Shown one piece after another: positions 27,492 through 35,893 of a stretch of DNA of 56,077 bases (the stretch's first letter is position 1; every line of letters begins with the position of its first letter). The stretch lies in contig JAJRXF010000024.1 in the NCBI GenBank assembly GCA_024276425.1, positions 1-56,077 of the forward strand. The letters run 5' to 3'. The stretch comes from Actinomycetes bacterium (lineage in GTDB: Bacteria > Actinomycetota > Acidimicrobiia > Acidimicrobiales > SZUA-35). The notes beneath the pieces are model-generated. The model searched no databases, had not been told where the DNA came from, and was given only the letters and a program-made list of their open reading frames with translations. The translations under genes and the position numbers were made by a program.

Positions 27492-27592
27492 CTGAGCGGC
27501 ATGGCTAACTGAGCAGCATGGCTAACTGAGCGGCATGGCTAACTGAGCGGCATGGCTAACTGAGCGGCATGGCTAACTGAGCAGCATCGCCT
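27474..27592 (+). repeat. Seven tandem 17-bp units across the end of the BMP lipoprotein gene
   Basis: ACTGAGCRGCATGGCTA is repeated seven times; the last copy is diverged. The first unit encodes the final residues and provides the stop; later units fill the gap to the convergent adenosine deaminase. Each unit carries TAA and TGA. There are no spacers, so it is a minisatellite, not a CRISPR. Confidence 0.95.
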
Positions 27593-27593
27593 A

Positions 27594-28673
27594 CTAGCTC
27601 GCTTGGATCTTGTTCAGAGTGGCCAGACGCAGCGCATCGTCGGCGAAACTGGCCTCGGCCCCATTGACCAGCAGTTGGCGGATTTCGCTGGTTGAAAGCG
27701 CAAACGTGTTGGCCACATCGTGTAGCTCGCTCGATGCACTCACCCCAGACATCAGGCGATTGTCAGTGTTGACGGTGGCCCGGATTCCAGCCCGGAGGAA
27801 CGCTCCGAGGGGATGTTCGGCCAGAGTTGGCACAGCCCCGATTTGCACGTTGCAGGACGGGCACAGTTCTAAAGGAACGCCATTGTCGAGCACGGCCTGA
27901 GCGAGGGGACCGAGCATGAGGCCAGCACTGGCTTGCTCAGTGCCTTGCCTACAGTCTTCGATAAGACGAACCCCGTGACCAACCCGGTCGGCCCCAACTT
28001 CCAACGCCTGGGAGATGAGTTCCAGGCCGGGAGGCTCCGACGCATGGATGGTCAGGTGGGCACCGCCTTGTCGGGCGGCCGTGATGGCCTCCAGGTGGTC
28101 GGTGGGCGGGAAGCCCGTCTCGGCCCCGGCTAGATCAAAGGCCACCACCTTGCCGTGCCCGTCCGTGCCCCGATCAAGCCAACGCAGGCAGGCTTGGGCC
28201 ACCTCCAGCGAACGGTCCTCCGTGCGCATGGCGCAGATGATGGTATTGATAGAGATATTCGCCCCAGAAGCAATGGCGTCAGCGAAACCAGCGCTGACAG
28301 CCTCGATCGCATCGTCAAGAGACATCGGATTGGCTTCGTCGCCAACGTGAAGCTCAGGAGCGAATCGAACCTCGGCATAGACCACACCGTCGGCGGCCAG
28401 ATCCTCGGCCGCTTCCTTGGCCACCCGATGCAGATTGTCGGCCCGTTGCAGTAGGGGAACGGTGTGGGCAAAGGTCTCCAGATACAAGATGATGTCGCGG
28501 GCATCCGCCCCCCGTCGGAAATAGGACACCAACTGATCGGGGTCGGTGCTTGGCAACGTGTGCCCAACGTCTTGTGCCAACTCCACAATGGTCGCCGGTC
28601 TCAGACCGCCATCAAGATGATCGTGTAACAGCACTTTGGGCAGACCTCGAGCCTCTTCAAATGTCAAACCCAC
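27594..28673 (-). CDS. add: Adenosine deaminase
   Basis: Hydrolytic deamination of adenosine/deoxyadenosine to inosine. The 359-residue protein has the metal motif LLHDHLDGGLRP, EVRFAPELH, LTIHASEPPG (catalytic Glu; the usual HAGE is HASE), RVGHGVRL, ELCPSCNVQIGA and NTDNRLMSG, as in actinobacterial Add. The GTG at 28673 is the start: GAGGGG lies just upstream and homology begins at once. The frame stays open further upstream, but that part overlaps the permease gene and is not protein-like. It follows the nucleoside permease after 70 bp on the same strand, so imported purine nucleosides would be deaminated directly. Confidence 0.93.
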   Translation of the reverse strand: MGLTFEEARGLPKVLLHDHLDGGLRPATIVELAQDVGHTLPSTDPDQLVSYFRRGADARDIILYLETFAHTVPLLQRADNLHRVAKEAAEDLAADGVVYAEVRFAPELHVGDEANPMSLDDAIEAVSAGFADAIASGANISINTIICAMRTEDRSLEVAQACLRWLDRGTDGHGKVVAFDLAGAETGFPPTDHLEAITAARQGGAHLTIHASEPPGLELISQALEVGADRVGHGVRLIEDCRQGTEQASAGLMLGPLAQAVLDNGVPLELCPSCNVQIGAVPTLAEHPLGAFLRAGIRATVNTDNRLMSGVSASSELHDVANTFALSTSEIRQLLVNGAEASFADDALRLATLNKIQAS

Positions 28674-28743
28674 TGCACCCCTCGATTCTTGCCTATTGTC
28701 GTTCGAAGAAAACCAAGTTGGACTCGTGAAAGCGGGGCCGCTA

Positions 28744-29985
28744 CTAGGAGCCGCCCTTGCGGTAGGGGAGGCCAACAGCGGCTGGCATACGAAGCCGTTG
28801 GCTGGCAAAAACCAAAACCAACAACACCAAAACATAGGGCATTGTCCCCGGTAACCAAGACGGAGCGGTGTTGGTGAAAAGGAAGAACAGGAGGCTCCCC
28901 ACTGCCACCGTCCCGGCCAAAATACCGTCAGCGATGTTCTGCTTGGTAAAGGCCCAAACCATGACAACAACCAAGGCAATAGCAATAACCAAGAGGAGGG
29001 ATCGGGTCGCTGTCCCCTCCAGATCACGCAGCGAAAGTCCAAACGGGTAACCGAATAGGACGGCTCCAGCCAGTACGCCTGACGCTTTCCAGTTGCCAAA
29101 GATCAGTGCCGCCAGGGCGATGAAACCTCGTCCGGTGGTCTGGTTCTGACGGTATAGCTGGGCCAGGTCCAGCACAATGAGCGATCCGGCCATACCAGCC
29201 AGACCTCCGCTGATAATGACGCCAATGAATTTCTGGCGGTAAATGTTGATGCCAAGTGACTCCCCGGCCAGAGGATTTTCGCCCGCAATTCTCAGCCTCA
29301 GGCCGAACCTAGTCTTGGTCAACAAGAAAGCCGAGATCGGAACCAGGGCTAAGCCGATGGCGGTGAGGTAGGACATCTGAAACAGAAGGCCTCGCAGAAC
29401 TCCGAAAACATCGGAGACGATGAACCAATCGAGGCGCTCGACCCGGCCGAACAGGTCCGGGCCCTTGGCCAACACCGGCCATGTAAAACCACCAAGCGAC
29501 TCCACGCGAGGTGACTGAGAGATTGAACCCCCATCCATCTGAGCGAATACCCGGTCAGATAAATAGCGAGCAGTGCCGGGGGCGAGAATGTTGATAGCCA
29601 CCCCAGACACGATGTGGTCGACGCCGAAGCCGACAGTGGCAATGGCATGCAACAGGCCACCCATTGCTCCGCCAAGAATGCCGAAGAACAGGCCCCACCA
29701 GGGAGAGCCAAATTGTAGGGTTCCCCAAGCCCCAAACCAGGTGCCCAGAATCATCATGCCTTCAAGGCCGATGTTGACCACGCCGCAACGTTCGGAAAGA
29801 AGGCCTCCCAAACCGGCGATGAGGATGGGCATGGCCCACTTCAGGGCCGTTTGGATGGTGGTGGTTGAGGTCAGTAGCCCCTGACCGGTTAGCTCCTGCA
29901 CCAAGGCGAGAACCACAATGCCAACGAAGGCCAGAATGGGCCAACGGTAGTAGGCGGGAAGCTTCTGAAACTGGGTGAAACTCAT
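28744..29985 (-). CDS. Nucleoside ABC transporter permease (BMP-associated, second subunit)
   Basis: The 413-residue protein has ~10 membrane helices and the BPD_transp_2 signature LGGLLSERCGVVNIGLEGMM. Further along are the GENPLAGESLGINIYRQKF loop, which contacts the ATPase, and ALIFGNWKASGVLAGAVLFG. It pairs with the permease at 29982-31097, whose stop overlaps this start by 4 bp. This is the NupQ/YufQ-like position in BMP-type nucleoside importers. It extends about 70 residues past the usual end with extra hydrophobic segments. Confidence 0.9.
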   Translation of the reverse strand: MSFTQFQKLPAYYRWPILAFVGIVVLALVQELTGQGLLTSTTTIQTALKWAMPILIAGLGGLLSERCGVVNIGLEGMMILGTWFGAWGTLQFGSPWWGLFFGILGGAMGGLLHAIATVGFGVDHIVSGVAINILAPGTARYLSDRVFAQMDGGSISQSPRVESLGGFTWPVLAKGPDLFGRVERLDWFIVSDVFGVLRGLLFQMSYLTAIGLALVPISAFLLTKTRFGLRLRIAGENPLAGESLGINIYRQKFIGVIISGGLAGMAGSLIVLDLAQLYRQNQTTGRGFIALAALIFGNWKASGVLAGAVLFGYPFGLSLRDLEGTATRSLLLVIAIALVVVMVWAFTKQNIADGILAGTVAVGSLLFFLFTNTAPSWLPGTMPYVLVLLVLVFASQRLRMPAAVGLPYRKGGS

Positions 29986-31097
29986 GCGTTTGCTCCCGTA
30001 GCCTCTGATGCCGCCTTGATTTCTTCTCGCTGTCGGACCTGAGCGACCATCTGATAGGCGACTACGGCGGCCAGCAGGATGATGCCTTGCATGATGGTCA
30101 CAATCTCACTAGATGCGGTCTTGGAGATCTGCAGAACCCCCGATGAGGTGTTGAGGAAGGCGAATAGCAGGGCGGCACCCACCATGCCCCCCGGATGGTT
30201 TCGACCGAGGAGGGCTACGGCGATGCCAGCGAATCCTCGGAGTTTGGTGAATCCCTGGTCATAGGAATGACTCTTGGATAAAAGATCGGGCAGGCCGACA
30301 AGGCCAGCGACCACCCCGGAGAGTCCCATGGCGAGCAAGATCATCTTCTTTGAGGGCACGCCACCGACCTTGGCGGCCAGCGGGTTCATGCCGGTGGCCC
30401 GAACATCGAAACCCAGTCGGGAGCGGTTGATAAAGAGGTGGTACAAGATGCCAACGACAATGGCGACAACCAGAATTCCGGTGAGCTTACGGCCCTTGAC
30501 GATGTCCCGAGTGAAAATTTGCACCACGCCATTTAGATTGGGGATCCAGGCTGTCTCGGCCAGCGGGGTAGTGCCCAGTCCGACGGCGCCGTCAGCCTTT
30601 TCTTCCAGGAATCGCGGAAAGAGTCCAGCAATGATGCCGAGGGTCGCAACTGAGTTCAACATGATGGTTGAGATGACTTCGTTAACTCCTCTGGTGACCT
30701 TCAACAGCCCAGCGAGGCCGGAATACAGGCCGCCAACAATCATGGCGACACCCATCACAAACAGCATGTGCAGTCCATTGGGCAGAACAACCTTGGCCCC
30801 GATTACGGCGGCGGCGAAGGCGGCCAGCTGATACTGGCCCTCAACACCAATGTTGAACAGGTTCATGCGGAACCCGATAGCGGCCGCCACACCAGAAATG
30901 TAGAGCGGCGTCGCCTCGTTCAACATGTCGATAATCGACTCAAGTTTGACGGCATTGTTAATCATCTCGCTGTAGGCGGCGATCGGGTTGTAGCTCGAGA
31001 GAATCAGTACGATCGATGAGAGGAGGAAGGCGAAGACGAAGGCCGAAACTGGTGCGGCCAGCGCCAGTACGAGTCTTCGGGTCCATGACGTGTTCAT
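29982..31097 (-). CDS. Nucleoside ABC transporter permease (BMP-associated, first subunit)
   Basis: The 371-residue polytopic protein carries FRMNLFNIGVEGQYQLAAF, VISTIMLNSVATL, and the cytoplasmic coupling segment GMNPLAAKVGGVPSKKMI, typical of NupP/YufP permeases. It forms the heterodimeric channel with the following gene. It overlaps by 4 bp both the upstream ATPase gene and the downstream permease, a tightly coupled operon. Substrate is inferred to be purine nucleosides from the linked adenosine deaminase. Confidence 0.9.
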   Translation of the reverse strand: MNTSWTRRLVLALAAPVSAFVFAFLLSSIVLILSSYNPIAAYSEMINNAVKLESIIDMLNEATPLYISGVAAAIGFRMNLFNIGVEGQYQLAAFAAAVIGAKVVLPNGLHMLFVMGVAMIVGGLYSGLAGLLKVTRGVNEVISTIMLNSVATLGIIAGLFPRFLEEKADGAVGLGTTPLAETAWIPNLNGVVQIFTRDIVKGRKLTGILVVAIVVGILYHLFINRSRLGFDVRATGMNPLAAKVGGVPSKKMILLAMGLSGVVAGLVGLPDLLSKSHSYDQGFTKLRGFAGIAVALLGRNHPGGMVGAALLFAFLNTSSGVLQISKTASSEIVTIMQGIILLAAVVAYQMVAQVRQREEIKAASEATGANA

Positions 31098-32620
31098 TGT
31101 GCTCCCCCTTGGAGTGCTGCCCCCGTCATATAGCTTCCGAGTAAGCGGGGAGTAATTTCGGCCGGGTCGAGTTCGGCCACGAGCTTGCCGTGAAACATCA
31201 CGACGATCCGGTCGGACAGGCCAATGAGTTCATCCAGGTCGGCCGAGATTAAGAGGCTGGCCTGGCCGGCGGCTCGAGCGGAGCGAATCTCGTTCCAGAC
31301 TGCGGCCTGGGCCCCAACGTCGATGCCGCGAGTTGGGTGAGCCAAAATAATAACCTTCGGATCGCCGATGAGTTCGCGTCCGATGATGAGCTTCTGTTGG
31401 TTGCCCCCGGACAGGGCGTGGGCGGCCACATCGGCGTTGGGGCTACGCACATCGAAGCGTTCCCGGATCTCATCGGTACGTTGGTGGGAGCCTTTGCGAT
31501 CAATCCACCAACCTTTGGCAAAGGGAGGTTTGGTCTGATGGCCAAGTGCTGCATTCTCCCATAGTGGGGCGACAAGCAACAGGCCTGCTTCGTGGCGGTC
31601 CTTTGGCACATAGCCAAATCCCTCATCTCGTCGCTGACGAACCGACTTGAGCGACACATCGAGGCCACCGAGGTACACCGAGCCGCTCAATGGCCTCTCC
31701 ATGCCAACAATGGCGTCGACTAACTCACCCTGGCCGTTGCCTTCGATGCCAGCGATACCCAGAACCTCACCCTGGTGGATCTTGAACGAGACATCATGAA
31801 CAACCGGTCGACCATATTCATCGAGCACGGTGATGTTTTGGACTTCCAGGGCCACCACATCGGTCACCGTGGACTCGGTTGTCTCCGGTGAGGGGAGTTC
31901 TTCACCGACCATGAGTTCTGCTAGGTCGCCGGCGGTGACATCGGCGGCATTGACGGTGGTGATGCTTTTGCCGCGGCGGATGATTGTGATCCGATCAGAA
32001 ATTTCAAGCACCTCCTGAAGTTTGTGATCGATAAAGATGATGGTGGAGCCAGCAGCCTTGAGTTCACGCAAGTTGTCAAATAGGGCCTCGACCTCTTGGG
32101 GAACCAATACCGCGGTTGGCTCGTCCAGAATCAGAATGTTGGCACCCCGATAGAGCACCTTGATAATTTCGACCCTCTGGCGTTCTCCCACTTCAAGCTC
32201 GGAGACGAAATCGTCGGGGTCGATGGTGAGTCCGTACGCGTCGCCGACCTCGGCCAGGTGGGTCTTGGCTGTGTCGAAGTCGAGTATCCCACCAACTGTG
32301 GTTGGTTCGGAACCAAGTATGACATTTTCGATAACGCTGAATTGATCTGCCAACATGAAGTGTTGATGCACCATGCCAATACCCGCAGCAATGGCGTCGG
32401 TAGGAGAGGAAAAATCAACCTCCACCCCATTGACCTTCATCACTCCTTCGTCGGCGGGCTGCATGCCGTAAAGAATTTTCATGAGGGTGGACTTGCCAGC
32501 GCCGTTCTCGCCGCAGATGGCGTGGATCTCCCCCTCTTCGACACTGAAATTGATGTTGTCGTTGGCGATGACACCAGGAAAACGTTTGGTGATCCCGATC
32601 AACTCGATGGCTGTTGACAC
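31094..32620 (-). CDS. Double ABC ATPase of nucleoside importer
   Basis: Two ABC modules lie in one 508-residue chain. The first has Walker A GENGAGKST, signature LEVGERQR and LILDEPTAVL. The second has the degenerate Walker A region GIEGNGQGE, signature LSGGNQQK and VIILAHPTRGIDVGAQ, where the Walker B Asp-Glu is replaced by Ala-His. This asymmetry is usual in sugar/nucleoside importers of the RbsA/NupO type. The GTG at 32620 is chosen: GGAGG lies 4 nt upstream and homology begins at once. It follows the terminator-like hairpin after the binding-protein gene, so its expression depends on readthrough or its own promoter. Confidence 0.92.
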   Translation of the reverse strand: MSTAIELIGITKRFPGVIANDNINFSVEEGEIHAICGENGAGKSTLMKILYGMQPADEGVMKVNGVEVDFSSPTDAIAAGIGMVHQHFMLADQFSVIENVILGSEPTTVGGILDFDTAKTHLAEVGDAYGLTIDPDDFVSELEVGERQRVEIIKVLYRGANILILDEPTAVLVPQEVEALFDNLRELKAAGSTIIFIDHKLQEVLEISDRITIIRRGKSITTVNAADVTAGDLAELMVGEELPSPETTESTVTDVVALEVQNITVLDEYGRPVVHDVSFKIHQGEVLGIAGIEGNGQGELVDAIVGMERPLSGSVYLGGLDVSLKSVRQRRDEGFGYVPKDRHEAGLLLVAPLWENAALGHQTKPPFAKGWWIDRKGSHQRTDEIRERFDVRSPNADVAAHALSGGNQQKLIIGRELIGDPKVIILAHPTRGIDVGAQAAVWNEIRSARAAGQASLLISADLDELIGLSDRIVVMFHGKLVAELDPAEITPRLLGSYMTGAALQGGAQ

Positions 32621-32643
32621 ACATCCTCCAGAAAAACGAAAAA

Positions 32644-32681
32644 AGCGGCGGGATCGGAGACAGTAGTCCGATCCCGCCGCT
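32644..32681 (-). terminator. Intrinsic terminator between binding-protein and ATPase genes
   Basis: A perfect 15-bp stem (32644-32658 with 32667-32681) with an 8-nt loop is followed on the minus strand by a run of T (32639-32643). It lies between BMP stop and ATPase start, so it likely gives more binding protein than transporter. Confidence 0.85.
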
Positions 32682-32754
32682 ACGTCATCTGTGCCAGAAT
32701 CTCTTGGCGCAACAGCGTGTGGCCTACTCAACAGGTGGGCCAGTTAATTGAGCC

Positions 32755-33984
32755 TTAGGGCTCGGTGGGAACAACAATGTCACCAGCGATGATCTGGGCC
32801 TTGAAGTCTTCGAGTTGATCGACAATGTCATCAACAAATCCGCCCGTGGTGGAGTAGCCGACTCCGTCGACGGAGAGGTCATACACGGTGTTGCCAGCGG
32901 CGAATTCGCCTGCGGCCTGGGCGTGGATGATCTGGAAGACTGCAACGTCGACCCGCTTGAGCATGGAGGTCAGGATGTACTCCTTGACCTCGTCATCGGC
33001 AGTGTTGTACTGATCGGAGTCCACCCCAATAGCCCATACCTTGGATCCGCTCGCTTCGCTGACGGACTTGGCTGCCTCAAACAGACCGCCGCCGGAACCA
33101 CCAGCAGCGTGGTAGATGATGTCGGCACCACCTTCGTACATGGCCGAGGCAATCTCGTTAGCCCGGTCCGGGGCAAAGAAGCCGTCGAAGTCGGGAAACT
33201 CGGTAATGTAGGAGGAGGTAATCTCAATGTCGGGGTTCACAGCCTTGGCACCAGCGATATAGCCAGCCTCAAACTTCTCGATGAGTCCAAAGCCCGATAC
33301 TCCGCCGATGAAGCCGATCTTGCCCGTTTCACTTTTAAGGGCAGCGGCGGCACCAACGAGGAAGGATCCCTCGTGCTCCGCGAAAGTCAGGCCGGCGATA
33401 TTGTCAGCAAAGGGTGTGGCTCCGTTGTCGAAGTCCAGCATTGGTGAGTCGATCACGGCGAAGTTCGTATCCGGGTTGTCCCCCGCGACAGTCTTGACGT
33501 CGTTTTCGAAGAGAAACCCAACCGCGATCACCAGTGGTGAGTTGTCGGCCTGAAGCTGGAGAAGCTCGGCTCGGTTGGAACCGTCGGCGTTCGGCTCGGC
33601 CTCACTCGAGCTAATTCCGATTTGGGATTCAGCCAAGTCGATACCAGCAGCGGCGGAGTCGTTGAAGGACTGGTCACCACGACCACCAACGTCGAAGGTA
33701 AGTCCAACGTTGAAGTCGCCCGTCGCCATGGCTTCGTCGTCCATGGCTTCGTCTTCCATGGCCGCCATTTCCTCGTCGTCCATGGCTTCGTCGTCCATGG
33801 CTTCGTCTTCCATGGCCGCCATTTCCTCATCGGTCATGGCTTCGTCTTCCATGGCCTCGCCTTCACCGTCGGCGGCGGCCTCGGTGGTGTCGGTACTTAC
33901 GTCATCACTCCCGCCACCGCAGGCAGCGGCGACGAGCGCAAAGGCTGCAAGCATCGAAAGCAATAATCTCCATGATCGCTTCAT
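32755..33984 (-). CDS. BMP-family nucleoside-binding lipoprotein with Met/acidic linker
   Basis: The 409-residue lipoprotein has the signal peptide MKRSWRLLLSM and lipobox VAAAC. An unusual ~50-residue linker of Glu/Asp/Ala/Met repeats (EAMDDEAM-like) follows. The Bmp domain has FDVGGRGDQSFNDSAAAG, FAEHEGSFLVGAAAAL, GKIGFIGGVSGFGLIEKFEAG, GGADIIYHAAGGSGGG and WAIGVDSDQY, all canonical for PnrA-type purine-nucleoside binding. The ATG at 33984 has AGGAG eight nt upstream. It is the first gene of the importer operon and is followed by a terminator-like hairpin. The linker contains a 54-bp tandem duplication and must hold the binding domain away from the membrane. Confidence 0.93.
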   Translation of the reverse strand: MKRSWRLLLSMLAAFALVAAACGGGSDDVSTDTTEAAADGEGEAMEDEAMTDEEMAAMEDEAMDDEAMDDEEMAAMEDEAMDDEAMATGDFNVGLTFDVGGRGDQSFNDSAAAGIDLAESQIGISSSEAEPNADGSNRAELLQLQADNSPLVIAVGFLFENDVKTVAGDNPDTNFAVIDSPMLDFDNGATPFADNIAGLTFAEHEGSFLVGAAAALKSETGKIGFIGGVSGFGLIEKFEAGYIAGAKAVNPDIEITSSYITEFPDFDGFFAPDRANEIASAMYEGGADIIYHAAGGSGGGLFEAAKSVSEASGSKVWAIGVDSDQYNTADDEVKEYILTSMLKRVDVAVFQIIHAQAAGEFAAGNTVYDLSVDGVGYSTTGGFVDDIVDQLEDFKAQIIAGDIVVPTEP

Positions 33985-34313
33985 GGTGTCTCTCCTGTGT
34001 TCGGTTAATGCTGGAGGGGCGAAGCTCGTCCCAGCAGCAGAGGCAGACAGGCTAGCCCCCCTGGCGACGAGTTTGCCTGACAGTGGCCTGTGACCACGCT
34101 TTGGCATCACAGTTGCAACACTTGGGGGCCCCGCCAGCCTCGGGCGACCCCAGATTCATCCTTTGGCCAGCGTCAGAGGGAATTCTTGGCGTCGGAGCCC
34201 CCAAGAATTTGGTCCAATGGACCCCAGATCTGGTTTGGATGTCACGCGGTTGCAATATGTTACTTCTTGGGCTGAGAAGCAAATCGGGCCCATGATTATC
34301 TCAAAGGGGCCCC
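33985..34313 (+). other. 329-bp divergent intergenic region
   Basis: It separates the nucleoside importer operon from the HAD gene. A GGTCC-AAT-GGACC dyad lies at 34211-34223 and a GACCCCAGAT string occurs twice nearby; either could be an operator, but both are short. AAGGGG precedes the HAD start. No open frame with protein character and no RNA gene is seen. Confidence 0.5.
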
Positions 34314-35120
34314 ATGAGCGACAAGATCCGGATGATCGCCACCGATATTGATGGCACGATGCTGCGAAGCGACGGCACGCTTTCGCCCCGTACCCAAAAG
34401 GCGTTGCACCTGGCTCAGGCCTCGGGCATCCATGTGGTGCCAGCGACGGGTCGGCCTCAAATGGCCGCCTATGAGGTCATCGAGGAACTGGGGCTGCACA
34501 ACTACTGGATCTTTGCCAATGGGGCACTTACCCGCCATCTGGAGCGAGGCGAAACCGTGCGGGCCTACTGGATGGATCCAGCCGTGGCCCAGGGCCTAGT
34601 GGTTGAACTGCGGGCCAAGTTTCCAGGCGCACGATTTGCCCTGGAACTTGAGAACGACGTCAGCCACGAGGCTGGCTTCAGTGATCTGATCCCCAACCAG
34701 ATTCGGGTACCGCCAATTGATGATGTGTTGGATGGCATTCATGGTCGCGTGCAAAAGGTTGTCGTGTTCCATTCGACGTTGAGTATCGACGAGCTTTACG
34801 TGGCGGTATGCGACGCGATCGGTGATCATGGTGTGGTTTCCTACACCGGGTTGCCCTTTATTGAGGTGGGGGCACAAGAGGTGACCAAGGCCATGGCCAT
34901 CGAAGGGCTGTGCGCCGATCTTGGGGTGTCTCAGTCTGAGGTGGCTAGCTTTGGTGACAACCACAATGATGTCACCATGCTGCGGTGGTGCGGACACAGC
35001 TTTGCCATGGCCAACGGCTCCGACGATGCCCTAGAAGCCGCCAAGGCGGTTATTGGTCACAATGATGAAGATGGATTGGCCGTCAAGATCGAGGAGATTT
35101 TGGCCAATCAGAGCGGGTAA
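34314..35120 (+). CDS. Cof-type HAD-superfamily hydrolase
   Basis: The 268-residue phosphatase has motif I DIDGT (Asp11 nucleophile, Asp13), motif II ATGRP, and the C-terminal GDNHNDVTMLRWCGHSFAMANG with metal-binding Asp residues. The 70-190 cap is the C2B type of Cof/YidA proteins, which hydrolyse sugar or nucleotide phosphates. Its specific substrate is not visible. It diverges from the nucleoside transporter operon, which suggests, but does not prove, a role in nucleotide or pentose-phosphate turnover. Confidence 0.9.
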   Translation: MSDKIRMIATDIDGTMLRSDGTLSPRTQKALHLAQASGIHVVPATGRPQMAAYEVIEELGLHNYWIFANGALTRHLERGETVRAYWMDPAVAQGLVVELRAKFPGARFALELENDVSHEAGFSDLIPNQIRVPPIDDVLDGIHGRVQKVVVFHSTLSIDELYVAVCDAIGDHGVVSYTGLPFIEVGAQEVTKAMAIEGLCADLGVSQSEVASFGDNHNDVTMLRWCGHSFAMANGSDDALEAAKAVIGHNDEDGLAVKIEEILANQSG

Positions 35121-35128
35121 CGGGGGCG

Positions 35129-35800
35129 TTAGCTGGCCTTGAGTTGGACCGGGTGAGTGGTTCCCACACCAGAGGTGAACTGGATGATCGGTCCTTCCTC
35201 GCCACAAGTAAATGGGGCGCTGTTGACCGGGACAGAGGAGAAGAGATCTCCGAGCGTGTCCTGGTTCACGGTGACGCCGGCCACTGTTATCTCTAGGGCC
35301 AAGTCAGAGTTTTCGACCTCGGTGGAGATAATGCCATCGGCTACCGAATAGCTGCCAGTTAGTTGACCACTGGCCTCTCCCTCACCGGAGATTCCGCCGG
35401 TGTCCAGGGAAAGTGCAAACTGTGGGGTGTAGAGGAAGCGCCCGTCGGCACCGAAACTCATTCCCGTGCTGCCGTCGATGGTGAAGGACATCTCCATGCC
35501 ACCGGCGTTGGCCGCCATCGCATTGTAGAAACCCTGCATTTCGCCTTGGTCAATAACCCAATCGCCAACGAGGCAGGTGCCGTCGCTGGCGCCCTCGCCC
35601 TCGGTGTCGATGCTGGTTGTTTCGGCTGGCCCATCGCCTTCGCTGCCAGAACCCAGGGTCACCAGCGGCGTCTCAGAGGTTGTCACATCCTCTGATGCCT
35701 CGCTGGCAGCCCCTTCGGTGTTGGTGGTGGATCCGCCACAGGCGGCCGCCATCAAGGCTAAAGCTGTACTCAAGGCCAACAGGCCCGATGGGTTCTTCAT
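35129..35800 (-). CDS. Secreted lipoprotein of unknown function
   Basis: From the ATG at 35800 (GGAGG nine nt upstream) the 223-residue precursor has a lipobox MAAAC, a Ser/Thr/Glu-rich linker (~25-75), then a ~140-residue domain starting CLVGDWVID with beta-like segments (FTIDGSTGMSFGADGRFLYT). It has two cysteines, one near each end of the domain, which probably form a disulfide. The W-D start and alternating pattern resemble lipocalin/META-like folds (visual impression only). No catalytic motif is seen. Confidence 0.75.
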   Translation of the reverse strand: MKNPSGLLALSTALALMAAACGGSTTNTEGAASEASEDVTTSETPLVTLGSGSEGDGPAETTSIDTEGEGASDGTCLVGDWVIDQGEMQGFYNAMAANAGGMEMSFTIDGSTGMSFGADGRFLYTPQFALSLDTGGISGEGEASGQLTGSYSVADGIISTEVENSDLALEITVAGVTVNQDTLGDLFSSVPVNSAPFTCGEEGPIIQFTSGVGTTHPVQLKAS

Positions 35801-35893
35801 AATTGGTTCCCTCCAACAACTGGGATTGTTCCCAAGCCCTGTCGACGCTCGGGTGCTCGACATGACTGCTGAGGCTAGCTCGGAGCCTCAGCA

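Noticed and set aside
27474-27592. CRISPR array candidate
   Set aside because: Units abut directly without spacers, the 17-bp unit has no dyad, and no cas gene is nearby.
28674-29099. N-terminal extension of adenosine deaminase
   Set aside because: It overlaps the permease gene antisense to nothing but in another frame, reads as Trp/Leu/Ser-rich nonsense, and a GTG with GAGGGG upstream fits the start of homology.
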